In this document: positions 51,485-60,614 of the stretch, in pieces | Numbering within the stretch: position 1 is the first letter of the stretch | Layout of the letters: each line of letters begins with the position of its first letter | DNA from: Candidatus Methylopumilus planktonicus | GTDB taxonomy: Bacteria > Pseudomonadota > Gammaproteobacteria > Burkholderiales > Methylophilaceae | DNA: 64,000 nt | Direction of reading: 5' to 3' | Assembly: GCF_000981505.1 (NCBI RefSeq) | Contig: NZ_LN827929.1 | Coordinates: 744,001 to 808,000, forward strand | The notes under the pieces: generated by a model | What the model saw: the letters and a program-made list of their open reading frames with translations, nothing else | Told to the model about the DNA's origin: nothing | The model's database searches: none | Position numbers and translations under genes: made by a program

Positions 51485-52084
51485 ATGACTTTTTATAATT
51501 TACCTCTTTTTCCGCTCAATGTAGTTGTTTGCCCTAAAGGCATTATGAACTTACGTATATTTGAGCCAAGATATTTAGACATGACCAAAACATGTCTTAG
51601 AGAAAATACTAGCTTTGGTATTGTTGCAGTGTTGCCAGAAAAAAAGGCAGGTATGACAGATCATTTACCCTTCGCCAGCGTTGGAACCTTAGTAGATATT
51701 TTAGACGCAGATGTTTCAAAAGAAGATCTAATTATGATTAGCTGTCAGGGTAGCAACAGGATTAAAGTCAATGGATTTACAATTCAAGAAGATGGTCTAG
51801 TTATAGGCGAGGTATCAAACATAAATAATGATTTACAAATTCCAATTCCTGACGATTTAAAAAAAGTAAGTGAAAGTCTTAAACGTTTAATTGAATCATT
51901 ACCTCAGCAAGGTATATCAGAACGAGATATTCCCATCATGAAACCATATGAATACGAAAATGCCACGTGGGTGTCAAATAGATGGGTTGAATTGTTAGAT
52001 ATACCCCTTATTGATAAACAGCGTTTAATGCAGATTGATAGTCCGATTGTGAGATTAGAGCTTATTAATGATGCAATAAATTAA
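51485..52084 (+). CDS. LON N-terminal-domain protein (Lon substrate-binding-like)
   Basis: A 199-residue protein made of a single LON domain without ATPase or protease parts. It begins FYNLPLFPLNVVVCPKGIMN, then LRIFEPRYLDMTK, the same fold as the first 200 residues of Lon. Such small proteins (DUF/COG2802 type) are widespread in proteobacteria and have no settled function. It stands alone, divergent from acnB. Confidence 0.88.
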   Translation: MTFYNLPLFPLNVVVCPKGIMNLRIFEPRYLDMTKTCLRENTSFGIVAVLPEKKAGMTDHLPFASVGTLVDILDADVSKEDLIMISCQGSNRIKVNGFTIQEDGLVIGEVSNINNDLQIPIPDDLKKVSESLKRLIESLPQQGISERDIPIMKPYEYENATWVSNRWVELLDIPLIDKQRLMQIDSPIVRLELINDAIN

Positions 52085-52605
52085 ATTGCAAAAAAGGTTA
52101 GCTAGCTATCAGGTGGATCAAGAAATTTGGGCATAAGCCTTAAAAAGTTCTCGAGACTCAAAAATTTAGGTAATTCTGAGGTAAATTGAGAATTACATTC
52201 TCTCAAGATTTAATATCTTTTTGCAAAAATGGCAAAAGGGTCAGTATGGCAGGGCTGAAACCCTTAAATTATAAAGTTCTTGACTACATGAACCAAAGAA
52301 AATTTAGTTTATGTAATTAATGTGATCACTAAAATTTACTAGGTTGGTTAAAGAGCCATGGATTATTTACTAGCAGGAATAGGGCTACAATATTAGAATG
52401 TTCATAACTCTTAAGAGATTTATTTCTCTTTAGCACCCACTAATCATTTGGACGAGAAAGATTTCCAAAAAGATTAGTAAAAGGATTGTTCAGGCTTATA
52501 TAAATTTGAAAACTAAGCAAATATGCCTAACGAGATACGAGTTGAAAATAACCTCAAAAGAAAAACTACAGTAAATTAAAATTACATTACTAAAGTATTA
52601 AAAAA
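52085..52605. other. Gene-free stretch of about 520 bp
   Basis: No frame here looks coding. A short reading frame of 18 codons (ATG at 52523) has no ribosome-binding site and no recognisable product. A weak hairpin (GAGAAT / ATTCTC) occurs near 52186. The length is unusual in this compact genome and lies at the border between conserved genes and the accessory region, so it may be a remnant of lost genes or an insertion boundary. Confidence 0.5.
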
Positions 52606-53694
52606 ATGGAAATAATTGAAAAAACATTTACTCAACCTTTAAAAATTTCATATGGGGCTAAGCGGGAAAACCTGAAAAATCTCAAAAAGGAGATGATATG
52701 GATTAGGGTTAGATCAAAATTATTAAGAGCATGGGTCTATACGACTAATTTAGCCATTGACGGCAAAAAAGGAAATATTGTAAATGAGACTAATGAAATT
52801 GAGTTTGGATTCCAGGATAAATCAAAAAAAATAAAATGGCTAAAATGTTCCACAGATAAGATTAAGGATGGTTTTAACTCAGAGAGTGAGGAAAAAAAGT
52901 TAATACATAAGATTAGAAAAAAAATTAAACGAAATTCAGGAATTAATGTTAATTCTGATGAGATGATAAAAAGTAAATTACATAACATCACAGCAAAACT
53001 AAAAATTAAAGACACTAAAACTCTTATTGAGAAAATCACTTCAGGGAGCCACCCAGAAATTGAAAAGATCGCTTACGACTATTTTACAACTAACGACACC
53101 CTATTTTATCGTGATAGAAAAGTATTTGATGAGTTTTTACAAAAAGAGTTAAAAAAATTTTTAGAGGATAATGAAGAAAAAAAAGAAATTAAAATTTGGT
53201 CTGCTGCCTGCTCAGACGGGCGAGAACCATATACATTGGCAATGCTTCTTAAAGAATTTTTTTATAATAAGGGTAATTGGAAAATTAAAATTTACGCAAC
53301 AGATTATTCCGAAGAAATGATACAAAAAGCACAGGCAGGAGTGTATTCAGCTGATGAGATTAACGATTTACCAAAATATTTCCGAGATAAGTATTTAAAG
53401 AAATTAAAGGGGAATAATTTTGCAATTGAAAAGAAAATTAAGAATTTTGTGCATTTCGAAACATATAATCTTAAATCTCATGTAGGGGAAAAATTATTTT
53501 CCTTTGACTATATTTTTTTAAGAAATGTTTTAGGGTATTTCGACGGAAAAGGGAGAAATAATTTGTTACTTGAATTATCAAAAAGCCTTAGCAATTCTCG
53601 AGGTGGTATTATTCTTGGTGCCAGTGAGGACCCTCAAAATATTGAATATAGATGTCGATCGTATTGTCATTTAAATATATATCATTTTCACTAG
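52606..53694 (+). CDS. CheR-type SAM-dependent methyltransferase, orphan
   Basis: A 362-residue protein whose residues ~100-360 match CheR, the methyltransferase that methylates glutamates of chemoreceptors. The N-terminal helical subdomain ends in YDYFTTNDTLFYRD; SAM motif I is KIWSAACSDGREPYTLAML; then KIYATDYSEEMIQKAQAGVY and FDYIFLRNVLGYF; the end GGIILGASEDP matches the usual GGxLxLGxSE. The first ~100 residues are Lys-rich and unlike CheR; a PilZ-like beta region is possible but not established. No chemotaxis or flagellar gene is in the window. It is quite AT-rich. The substrate is unknown. Confidence 0.8.
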   Translation: MEIIEKTFTQPLKISYGAKRENLKNLKKEMIWIRVRSKLLRAWVYTTNLAIDGKKGNIVNETNEIEFGFQDKSKKIKWLKCSTDKIKDGFNSESEEKKLIHKIRKKIKRNSGINVNSDEMIKSKLHNITAKLKIKDTKTLIEKITSGSHPEIEKIAYDYFTTNDTLFYRDRKVFDEFLQKELKKFLEDNEEKKEIKIWSAACSDGREPYTLAMLLKEFFYNKGNWKIKIYATDYSEEMIQKAQAGVYSADEINDLPKYFRDKYLKKLKGNNFAIEKKIKNFVHFETYNLKSHVGEKLFSFDYIFLRNVLGYFDGKGRNNLLLELSKSLSNSRGGIILGASEDPQNIEYRCRSYCHLNIYHFH

Positions 53695-53857
53695 TCACTT
53701 TTTTTCTAGTCTACTATTAATAAAATCTTATCAGATAATGTAAATCCCTACCGAGCAGTTAGGTAACATTATATTAAGTATTTTTAGGTGAATTAGTTGG
53801 GTGTAGAAATATTTACCTTTCATATTCTGCGAATCACATTTTTTTTAGGTATTTAGG

Positions 53858-56491
53858 TTATAGTGAATTTTTTCTCTTTATGTTTTGAATAAGACGAACT
53901 ATTTCTAGAAGATTTTTGGACATATTTTTATTTTTAAAAAGTTCATCAATGTGGTTGTAGAAGCATTGCTTATGTAATTTATCCCAATGACCACTATCTA
54001 ATCCCCGTTTAGCAAGAAATGAAGCTCCTTGTGGATTAATTTTATCTAGGGTCAACACGCTTTTTGCCCAAAATTGATATCCACTCCCGTTAAGGTTATG
54101 AAAAGCAAAGGTGTTGATGTAAGAGAAGCTAGATAAGAGACTATTAGCACGATTTGGATTTTTGATGTTGAAATCAGGGTGTGCTTGAAGTTTTTTTATT
54201 TGGTCAATATAGTCTGGACCTTTTGGCAATTGAGTAGCCTGAACTGAGAACCACTTATCAATCAACATATCAATATTTTTATATTGATGATAGAAATCAT
54301 CTAGCACTCCTTCAAAGTTCTTACTTGATTGAAGGACCAAAGGACATAATGCAAACCACCTATCATTCATATTGTCTGCTGAAAAATATTGTTTAATTGC
54401 AAGATGTTCATACTGATCGATATCACACCAAAGTAACATGTCTAAACATTTATTTTTAAGTGCTCTTCTATTGATCTGATCTGGGGTTAAATCGTATTTT
54501 TTACCGTCATTCATTGCATCGAAAAGCTTGAGCCATTCCAACTCAAAAAGTTGAGCCAACTGTTTCTTGTAAAAATGTATATTTTTTAACAGTGCCTCAG
54601 GATCATACTCATCGAACTTTTGTGCCAAAAAACTCTCTGTAGGCAAATTAAATAGAGTTGACCTAAATCCTACATCCAAATCCTCTCTCAATAGTATTTT
54701 TTTTAAAATAGCTAAAAACTTTTTACCAAATTTTTGTTTATTTAATATGATCAAACAATATGTACGCTGAATAATATCCCAGGTGTTGAAGGTATCATCC
54801 TCGTAGGCTAATTGCTCTAACAAATCCTTTTGTGTCTGCTCATATTCAATAATGATCGGTGCCGAAAATCCGCGGTTTATTGATAATATTGGCTTTGCGT
54901 TTATCTGTTGAAATTCTATTTTTGTCTTTTTTTTAGTAATATTTAAAATATATTCTTTGTTAAAACTTATGCCATTTTGACAGACTGGTTTTTTCAAATT
55001 GGGTGAAATGAATTTAATTTTTACTGGGATATGTAAATCAGGTTTTTTGCTGACATGATTTAACTTATTTGATTGTATAAGTGTCAGCGAATATATATTT
55101 TTTTTAGAATCAAAGTTTTCCTGAATACTTAAGATGGGAGTTCCTGGAGTTGAATACCACAACATAAATTGACTCAAATCAATTTGACTTGCATCTTGCA
55201 TTGCACCAACAAAGTCATCACATGTGACAGCACACCCATCATGTCTCTTAAAATATAAATCCATGCCATGCTTAAATTTGTCCTCACCAAGTATAGTATG
55301 TATCATCCGCACTACCTCGGCTCCTTTGGAGTAAACTGTAGATGTATAAAAATTATCTATAGCTTCATATGAATCTGGACGGATAGGGTGAGCCATTGGA
55401 CCTGCGTCCTCACTAAACTGGCTCGATCGAAGAGAATTTACAAAATTAATTCGTCTCACATCTTTTCCAGATTGTTTTGACAAACGATCCGATGAAAATT
55501 CCTGATCTCTGAATACTGTTAGACCCTCCTTAAGGGTTAATTGGAACCAATCCCTACACGAGACTCTATTTCCAGTCCAGTTATGAAAATACTCATGTCC
55601 CACAATTCTTTCTGTATAAACGTAATCCTGATCTAAGGAAAGATTCTGATCAGTATATATTGCAGAAGAATTGAAGATATTGAGGCCTTTATTTTCCATA
55701 GCGCCCATGTTGAAATCGTCAACTGCAACAATCATGAAGCGGTCTAAATCGAGCTTTAATCCAAATCTTGATTCATCCCAATGAATTGCATTTTCTAGTG
55801 TATCCAAGCAAAAAGTGGTTTTTTTTATATTTCCTTTATCAGCCCACACTTGAAGTAGTTTTTTTTCACCATTGGAACAAATTATCTCTTTTTCATTGCA
55901 TGCTAAATTTCCAGCAACTAGCGCAAATAAATAGGATGGTTTTGGGAAAGGATCATGCCATGTTGCTGAGTGCATTTTATTTGCTAAATTCTCTTCATCG
56001 ATCAAATTTCCATTTGAAAGAAGAATTGGGTAATCCTTCTTTAAAGCTATTAATTTTACTGTGAACACCGACATGATATCTGGACGATCTATAGAAAAAG
56101 TAATTTTTCTAAAACCCTCAGCCTCACATTGGGTTACCATTAAATTATTTGATACGTAAAGGCCTTTTAATGAGGAATTTTGCTCTGGGTGACATCGTGA
56201 TAAAATTTCAATTTGAAAAGGATCAAGAAAAAGTTTTGATGCAGACTTAATTCTTAATTCGTTATTTTGTAGTGAAAATGACTTAATAATTTTACCATTT
56301 ACTCTAAGGGCCTCAAGGGAGATATCTTCACCATTTAAAACAATTTCTTCAGCCCTTTGAGTGGAATTAGGATTTGGATAGAAGTACATTCTATTTCTCA
56401 CTAATGTACTTTTTTTATCTAGGTTAATTTCAAGCTCAATTTTTTGACACAAAAAATCAGGAGCCCTATATTGCTGCCTATAGAAAGTCAT
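53858..56491 (-). CDS. pepN: Aminopeptidase N (M1 family)
   Basis: An 877-residue zinc aminopeptidase of the bacterial PepN type. The substrate motif GAMENKGLNIFN is followed by zinc ligands in IVGHEYFHNWTGNRVSC and LKEGLTVFRDQEFS. The C-terminal half matches the helical PepN domain (DUF3458 region). The length is close to E. coli PepN (870). It starts 7 bp after the LanM stop on the same strand without its own strong ribosome site, so it is probably co-expressed with LanM. It could be the ordinary housekeeping enzyme or could help trim leader peptides; only position supports the second idea. Confidence 0.94.
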   Translation of the reverse strand: MTFYRQQYRAPDFLCQKIELEINLDKKSTLVRNRMYFYPNPNSTQRAEEIVLNGEDISLEALRVNGKIIKSFSLQNNELRIKSASKLFLDPFQIEILSRCHPEQNSSLKGLYVSNNLMVTQCEAEGFRKITFSIDRPDIMSVFTVKLIALKKDYPILLSNGNLIDEENLANKMHSATWHDPFPKPSYLFALVAGNLACNEKEIICSNGEKKLLQVWADKGNIKKTTFCLDTLENAIHWDESRFGLKLDLDRFMIVAVDDFNMGAMENKGLNIFNSSAIYTDQNLSLDQDYVYTERIVGHEYFHNWTGNRVSCRDWFQLTLKEGLTVFRDQEFSSDRLSKQSGKDVRRINFVNSLRSSQFSEDAGPMAHPIRPDSYEAIDNFYTSTVYSKGAEVVRMIHTILGEDKFKHGMDLYFKRHDGCAVTCDDFVGAMQDASQIDLSQFMLWYSTPGTPILSIQENFDSKKNIYSLTLIQSNKLNHVSKKPDLHIPVKIKFISPNLKKPVCQNGISFNKEYILNITKKKTKIEFQQINAKPILSINRGFSAPIIIEYEQTQKDLLEQLAYEDDTFNTWDIIQRTYCLIILNKQKFGKKFLAILKKILLREDLDVGFRSTLFNLPTESFLAQKFDEYDPEALLKNIHFYKKQLAQLFELEWLKLFDAMNDGKKYDLTPDQINRRALKNKCLDMLLWCDIDQYEHLAIKQYFSADNMNDRWFALCPLVLQSSKNFEGVLDDFYHQYKNIDMLIDKWFSVQATQLPKGPDYIDQIKKLQAHPDFNIKNPNRANSLLSSFSYINTFAFHNLNGSGYQFWAKSVLTLDKINPQGASFLAKRGLDSGHWDKLHKQCFYNHIDELFKNKNMSKNLLEIVRLIQNIKRKNSL

Positions 56492-56498
56492 TAAGGCT

Positions 56499-58640
56499 CT
56501 ATTCCCATATTAATATATTGGGTAATTTTGAATCAATTTGTCTTAACGCAGTGTAGGCAATACCTGCAATGCCTCTGAATAAATTTAGATGAAGCTCACT
56601 ATCATTGGCACCGCCAAACTGATAGCAGGATTGGTGAGATTCTTGAATAACTTTCGATAATTTTTGAGTAGCTTCCTCTTTGATTTGCTTGCTGTTTTGA
56701 AATCTTGCAAACTCATTCAGAAATTCAACATGTCCCATTCTTCCGCAACACATCGAATCACCTGCACAATATTGATGATTCTTGCTAATTGATTCAAAAG
56801 ATTTTTTTAAATCATTCTCTATGTTAGTTTTATTATGAGAACTAAACTTCAGTAAGCCTATTCTGGATAAACCTACTCCCGCAGCACCATAGCACCACTG
56901 ACATATATGTTCTTTAAATTTTCTCCGCGAACCCTGCACCTCATTGGAAATGACTGGTAACCAATTAAATTTACTTTCATCATAGAAGGAATTATCGTAA
57001 TCCAAGGATTCTTGGGACGCTGTAGCAAAATCTTCTCTTTGGGTCACATTAGCAAGCAGGCCTAGTGCATAGGCAAAACCCGAGGCCCCATGAGCAAGAC
57101 CCGAATAAGGAATTTTTCCAAAGCCCTGAGCCACCCATGATCGATAATTACCATGAGCAGTCCTTTGAGAACGAAGTAAATGCTCTCCACACATGATTGC
57201 TTTTGTGAGAATATCCTTATTCTGAGTAATACGATGGAGCTTCAGTAAGGCCAATATACAACCAGCTGAGCCGCCCATTAAATCATACTGAAAGTCAATC
57301 TTAATTAAATCATCGGTCAATAAAAGTGCTATTTTTTCTGCATCATCCAAAACAGATTTATCATCCAGTAATTGGCTAATACAGCTAAATGCATAAATAA
57401 TAGACCCAATTCCTGATCCACCACCAATTCCAATTGAACGCGCATATCGTTGCGCATTACTGTCAGTCAGATCCGATCTGACTGACGCAATAGCTTCTAA
57501 GGCTATTTCCTTACTCTCCAAGTGCTTAAATACGGAATAGTGCGCTGCAAAAAATAAAGCGATACCAGATGCTCCACTGTATAAATCTGGTCCAATTGGT
57601 GAAAGCTGCGGTACCTCTGAATTTGCTACCCAATCTATGCATAACCATGAGGCTGTCCCACTCTCTCTTATCGCCAATTCTTTGATTGTATCAGCTATCG
57701 AATTTACTTCAGTTGAGAAAAACCTATTGACCTCATCAGGGTTAAAAGTCTTTATTTTTTTTGATTTTAAATTCTTAGAGATATTTTTTCGAAATTGAAC
57801 TTGAGAAAAGGTACTTACTTTTATGATTTCAGATTGCCATTCTATTTCTCTATTAGATAAAGAACTTAATCTTGTCTTAGCTTGAGCTAATCCAGGTATA
57901 CAGTCAAAATTAAAAATAAATCCCTCGTGATTATAAATTTTGTTGCTTTCAACATGCATAAAAAATACAGGGATGTTTAATTCTACAAGACCCTTCCTTT
58001 CTTTTTCTAGAATCGGCCAAATGGGATCATCAGAGATACTCCAATCACTGAATCGAGCAACAAAATCCAAATCTGCACTCCATGTAATACCATCATCCAT
58101 CAAAGAATTATTTTTAAGACGCCTAATGAGAGTCGCGTAAAATCGAGTGGGTCTAAATACTTTTCGAGCATATAAATTTTTAAAATCTTCAAGAAAAAAA
58201 ATTAAATTTTTCTTTTTGTATGTCGTCAACAAAAACTTGCTATATTCCTTATAACCCCGGAGAAAAATAGCTGCAAAATCATCTAAATTTTTTGTCTTAT
58301 TATTTATGTAGGGCAAGTTTGTTGATAGTGGTGCAGGGAATTTTTTTACAGAATATCTTAATTTATCTGTTGCTAAATTATGCCAAATAATTTTCTTCAC
58401 TGGATCCTTTCTATGGCTCAAACCACCTAAATCCCTGATCATGCCATCCTCTGGTGAGCGCACATAGGATGGTAAGAAACCCACAGACATGACTGAATTT
58501 ATACTTTTTGTTGTTGCCATGTTTATAGCTTTTTTAGAAGGATCTTTACTAAAAAACTCTGCAAAGGAGCCCTGAAGAATCATCTCAATATCAATGGGTA
58601 CTGGATGATCGCTATGAGCAATAATATTTTCAAAATGCAT
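56499..58640 (-). CDS. lanM: Class II lanthipeptide synthetase LanM, main part (dehydratase C-terminal half plus LanC cyclase)
   Basis: The first ATG gives 713 residues, but the same frame stays open to 59102 and is homologous all the way: upstream of the Met lie YYYRAGALLSLFHNFAGTD, SDPHNSGHTVQILEF and LVYKPKD, all LanM dehydratase (DUF4135) signatures. The kinase-like active site DMHFENIIAH and PIDIEM is intact. From ~residue 350 the LanC-like cyclase domain follows: GASGIALFFAAHY, GGGSGIGSIIYAF, GLAHGASGFAYALGLL. Zinc ligands are Cys583 (QWCYGAAG) and Cys631-Cys632 (SMCCGRMGH), a Cys-Cys-Cys site instead of the usual Cys-Cys-His. The enzyme dehydrates Ser/Thr and joins them to Cys. The N-terminal part is in another frame (59021-59725). 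Confidence 0.9.
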   Translation of the reverse strand: MHFENIIAHSDHPVPIDIEMILQGSFAEFFSKDPSKKAINMATTKSINSVMSVGFLPSYVRSPEDGMIRDLGGLSHRKDPVKKIIWHNLATDKLRYSVKKFPAPLSTNLPYINNKTKNLDDFAAIFLRGYKEYSKFLLTTYKKKNLIFFLEDFKNLYARKVFRPTRFYATLIRRLKNNSLMDDGITWSADLDFVARFSDWSISDDPIWPILEKERKGLVELNIPVFFMHVESNKIYNHEGFIFNFDCIPGLAQAKTRLSSLSNREIEWQSEIIKVSTFSQVQFRKNISKNLKSKKIKTFNPDEVNRFFSTEVNSIADTIKELAIRESGTASWLCIDWVANSEVPQLSPIGPDLYSGASGIALFFAAHYSVFKHLESKEIALEAIASVRSDLTDSNAQRYARSIGIGGGSGIGSIIYAFSCISQLLDDKSVLDDAEKIALLLTDDLIKIDFQYDLMGGSAGCILALLKLHRITQNKDILTKAIMCGEHLLRSQRTAHGNYRSWVAQGFGKIPYSGLAHGASGFAYALGLLANVTQREDFATASQESLDYDNSFYDESKFNWLPVISNEVQGSRRKFKEHICQWCYGAAGVGLSRIGLLKFSSHNKTNIENDLKKSFESISKNHQYCAGDSMCCGRMGHVEFLNEFARFQNSKQIKEEATQKLSKVIQESHQSCYQFGGANDSELHLNLFRGIAGIAYTALRQIDSKLPNILIWE

Positions 58641-59020
58641 ATCAGTTCCAGCAAAATTATGAAATAAACTTAATAAAGCCCCTGCTCTATAGTAGTAATC
58701 TTCTACCTGATTTAGGTTTGTTGAAGCTGCATGCTCAATAAATTCTGTCCAAGCATATATTTCACGGTCAAATATTTTCGGAAGTCTAAGATTAGTTGGA
58801 GGACTAAAGTTATTTAATTTTTTGACTAATTTAGAGAAGGCTTCATCGAGACGACAATCTTTTGGTTTATAAACTAGTTTTAAATGGCCACTAAATTCTA
58901 GAATTTGAACAGTGTGGCCAGAGTTATGAGGATCAGAAATTTGACCAGATATAGAATTTAACTTTGGAAATTTATTTTTAAAATCTGGAAAAAAACGTTT
59001 CTTAATAGCATCATAATCTT

Positions 59021-59725
59021 CTAAAAAACGAGAAATAAATTCATTATTTGTATCGACCCATTTTCTGACAAGAATGAAATAAGCCTTAGAAAAACAGGTT
59101 TCTCAAGGAAAATTTTTATCATTTCATTGCGAACTAAAAGTTCTTCAATAAATGCTATATAAATTTTATTATCTCTGTATTTTTTATTTTTATTTATTTT
59201 TTTAAAGTGTTTAAACTTCTCAAAGAGAAGAGGTGCAGCAAAATCAGTTAAATTTTTATAAAGTTGCTTACGAATACTATCAAGAAAAGTTTTTTGGTTA
59301 AAAACGTCATAATGTATATTTTCTGCAATTATTTTTTTTTCGGCTGCATCAACTATTTTTATAAATAATTGTTCGAATGGAAGCTCATAAATGGACTTGG
59401 TTATGTCAAAGCTGAGATGCTCATATTCTTGATGGAAGGTCTCCTGAACCCAAATAGAATCATTCACCCAGAGTGGAAAAGTTTTCTCTTGATTGATTTT
59501 TACAGTTGCAAAACGAGATAACACAAACTCGTAGTCTAAGCCATCTCTTTTTAAACGATTTGAAAACTGTTTCCAATTTCCATTTGATGATGCCCTGCAC
59601 CAAGCTGCTAATCTTTTTGCTGCAATGTCAGTATCGGTTTTTTGACTAGGAAGCGTCTCAAAAGAATCGGAGAGGATTTCATCAATAGTGGCAGCTTTTT
59701 TAAAAATTTGCTCAGCAGAAAGCAT
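59021..59725 (-). CDS. lanM: LanM N-terminal fragment (DUF4135 dehydratase start), separated by a frameshift
   Basis: A 234-residue frame that is the N-terminus of the LanM synthetase. It starts MLSAEQIFKKAATIDEILSD; RLAAWCRASSNGNWKQFSNR and DFAAPLLFEKF are typical of the first DUF4135 segment, and IKIFLEKPVFLRL leads into the part that continues in the other frame (about residue VRKWVDTNNEFISRF). The 79 bp overlap of the two frames (59024-59102) contains the shift. With one extra base in the T5 run (plus-strand A 59090-59094) the two frames join into one ~1075-residue LanM, the normal size. The upstream ribosome site is weak. Confidence 0.82.
   Translation of the reverse strand: MLSAEQIFKKAATIDEILSDSFETLPSQKTDTDIAAKRLAAWCRASSNGNWKQFSNRLKRDGLDYEFVLSRFATVKINQEKTFPLWVNDSIWVQETFHQEYEHLSFDITKSIYELPFEQLFIKIVDAAEKKIIAENIHYDVFNQKTFLDSIRKQLYKNLTDFAAPLLFEKFKHFKKINKNKKYRDNKIYIAFIEELLVRNEMIKIFLEKPVFLRLISFLSENGSIQIMNLFLVF
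59024..59102 (-). other. Frameshift zone joining the two LanM frames
   Basis: Both frames are open only in this interval: the N-terminal frame stops at 59021-59023 and the main frame has an upstream stop at 59103-59105. Continuity of the LanM family sequence requires a -1 shift here. The likeliest place is GTTTTTC on the minus strand (A5 at 59090-59094 on the plus strand). It could be a sequencing or assembly error, a recent inactivating mutation, or a -1 ribosomal frameshift. Confidence 0.75.
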
Positions 59726-59829
59726 TGTGTTAATTGTTCTCTTCGGTAAAAATCATGTTATTAATTGTTGATTAGAAATATTTAATTATGATGTTTTTGC
59801 TATTAATTGATTCTTCAGTGCATTGGGGA

Positions 59830-59853
59830 TAGATTTCAACTCTTTGAAATCTA
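59830..59853. repeat. Inverted repeat upstream of lanM
   Basis: TAGATTTCAA and TTGAAATCTA form a perfect 10-bp inverted repeat with a 4-base loop, ~105 bp upstream of the lanM start. It has the size of a dimeric repressor or activator site. No regulator gene is in the visible part of the cluster. Confidence 0.4.
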
Positions 59854-60030
59854 GACTTCAGTCACTCAGGTGAAGCAGCTATCATTAATCAAAGCTTTAC
59901 AAGGATACAGATGGTTTTCATTAAACTTTCCCAAGGGTATTCTAGTACTTTATAAGATTGCAGTATAAATAATAGAAAATTGTTATTAATAATTATTATT
60001 ATTATTAAAAAATGTAGGATTATTTCAATT

Positions 60031-60180
60031 CTAATTGTTAGTTAAAATTCCTACAGGAACTCTTTCGAAAATGGTAACGAAGTGTCCGACAGCATCACCA
60101 AAGCGCCCTGCAATATTAATAACCCCTATTAATAAATTAGTAGGGGTTATTTTACTTGTAGATCCTCAAAAAAAACCCAT
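60031..60180 (-). pseudogene. Possible remnant of a small hydrophobic protein gene
   Basis: On the minus strand, an ATG at 60180 starts a frame that meets TGA at codon 5 and then stays open for 44 codons to a TAG at 60031-60033. The part after TGA is protein-like: NLLIGVINIAGRFGDAV, then GHFVTIFERVPVGIL. An A8 run on the plus strand (60168-60175) directly precedes the stop. There is no ribosome-binding site. It may be a decayed small membrane or peptide gene, or a coincidence. Confidence 0.25.
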
Positions 60181-60614
60181 AAAAAAACTTTTTTTAGAAA
60201 CAATTAGTCATAGCAAAAAGTCTCAACATGGATCGATTAGAGTGTTCACAACAGTCCAAAATTGTTGACAAGGTTTTGATGACGCCATTAACATTTCTAG
60301 AGATTCATCTGTTACGTTAAACATATTAGCTCCAAAATTAAAAAAAAGTGTTAAAGAAATTTATCAACTGCATTATTATTCTATTCGAAAATTTTTAAAA
60401 AAACAAAGAAACAAAGAAAAGGTCAATAATATTAAAAACCTCTCTACAATATTCACAAACTTCGAAATAAGGCCATTAAATTTATAAATATATTAACTTT
60501 CTGTGCTAATTATTTGAATAATTTTACATACTAATTCACCGCACACCCTTTATGTATTAAGATAGATCCAATTTAACTTAATTATAAAAAAATAGAATTC
60601 GCTCAAGGCACCCA

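Larger units (their letters stand above)
59726..60614. other. AT-rich divergent intergenic region between lanM and parA-like gene
   Basis: An 889 bp stretch that must carry the promoters of lanM (leftward) and the parA-like gene (rightward). It contains a 10-bp inverted repeat 105 bp before lanM (59830-59853), an extremely AT-rich tract with TTATTAATAATTATTATT-like sequence (about 59980-60010), and a hairpin with arms AATAACCCCTA / TAGGGGTTATT (60118-60128 and 60143-60153). A possible broken small gene lies on the minus strand (60031-60180). No intact gene was recognised. Confidence 0.55.

Noticed and set aside
52523..52579. An 18-codon frame upstream of the CheR-like gene as a possible small peptide
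   Set aside because: No ribosome site and no similarity to the lanthipeptide leader; best treated as chance.
59911..59955. A 14-codon plus-strand frame with a nearby AAGGA in the lanM-parA spacer as a third precursor
   Set aside because: It has no leader similarity and no cysteine.
60035..60268. A 77-codon plus-strand open frame in the lanM-parA spacer, with an in-frame open stretch after its TGA
   Set aside because: There is no ribosome-binding site, the composition is low in complexity and Lys-rich, and nothing in it is recognisable; the minus-strand frame over the same bases is more protein-like.
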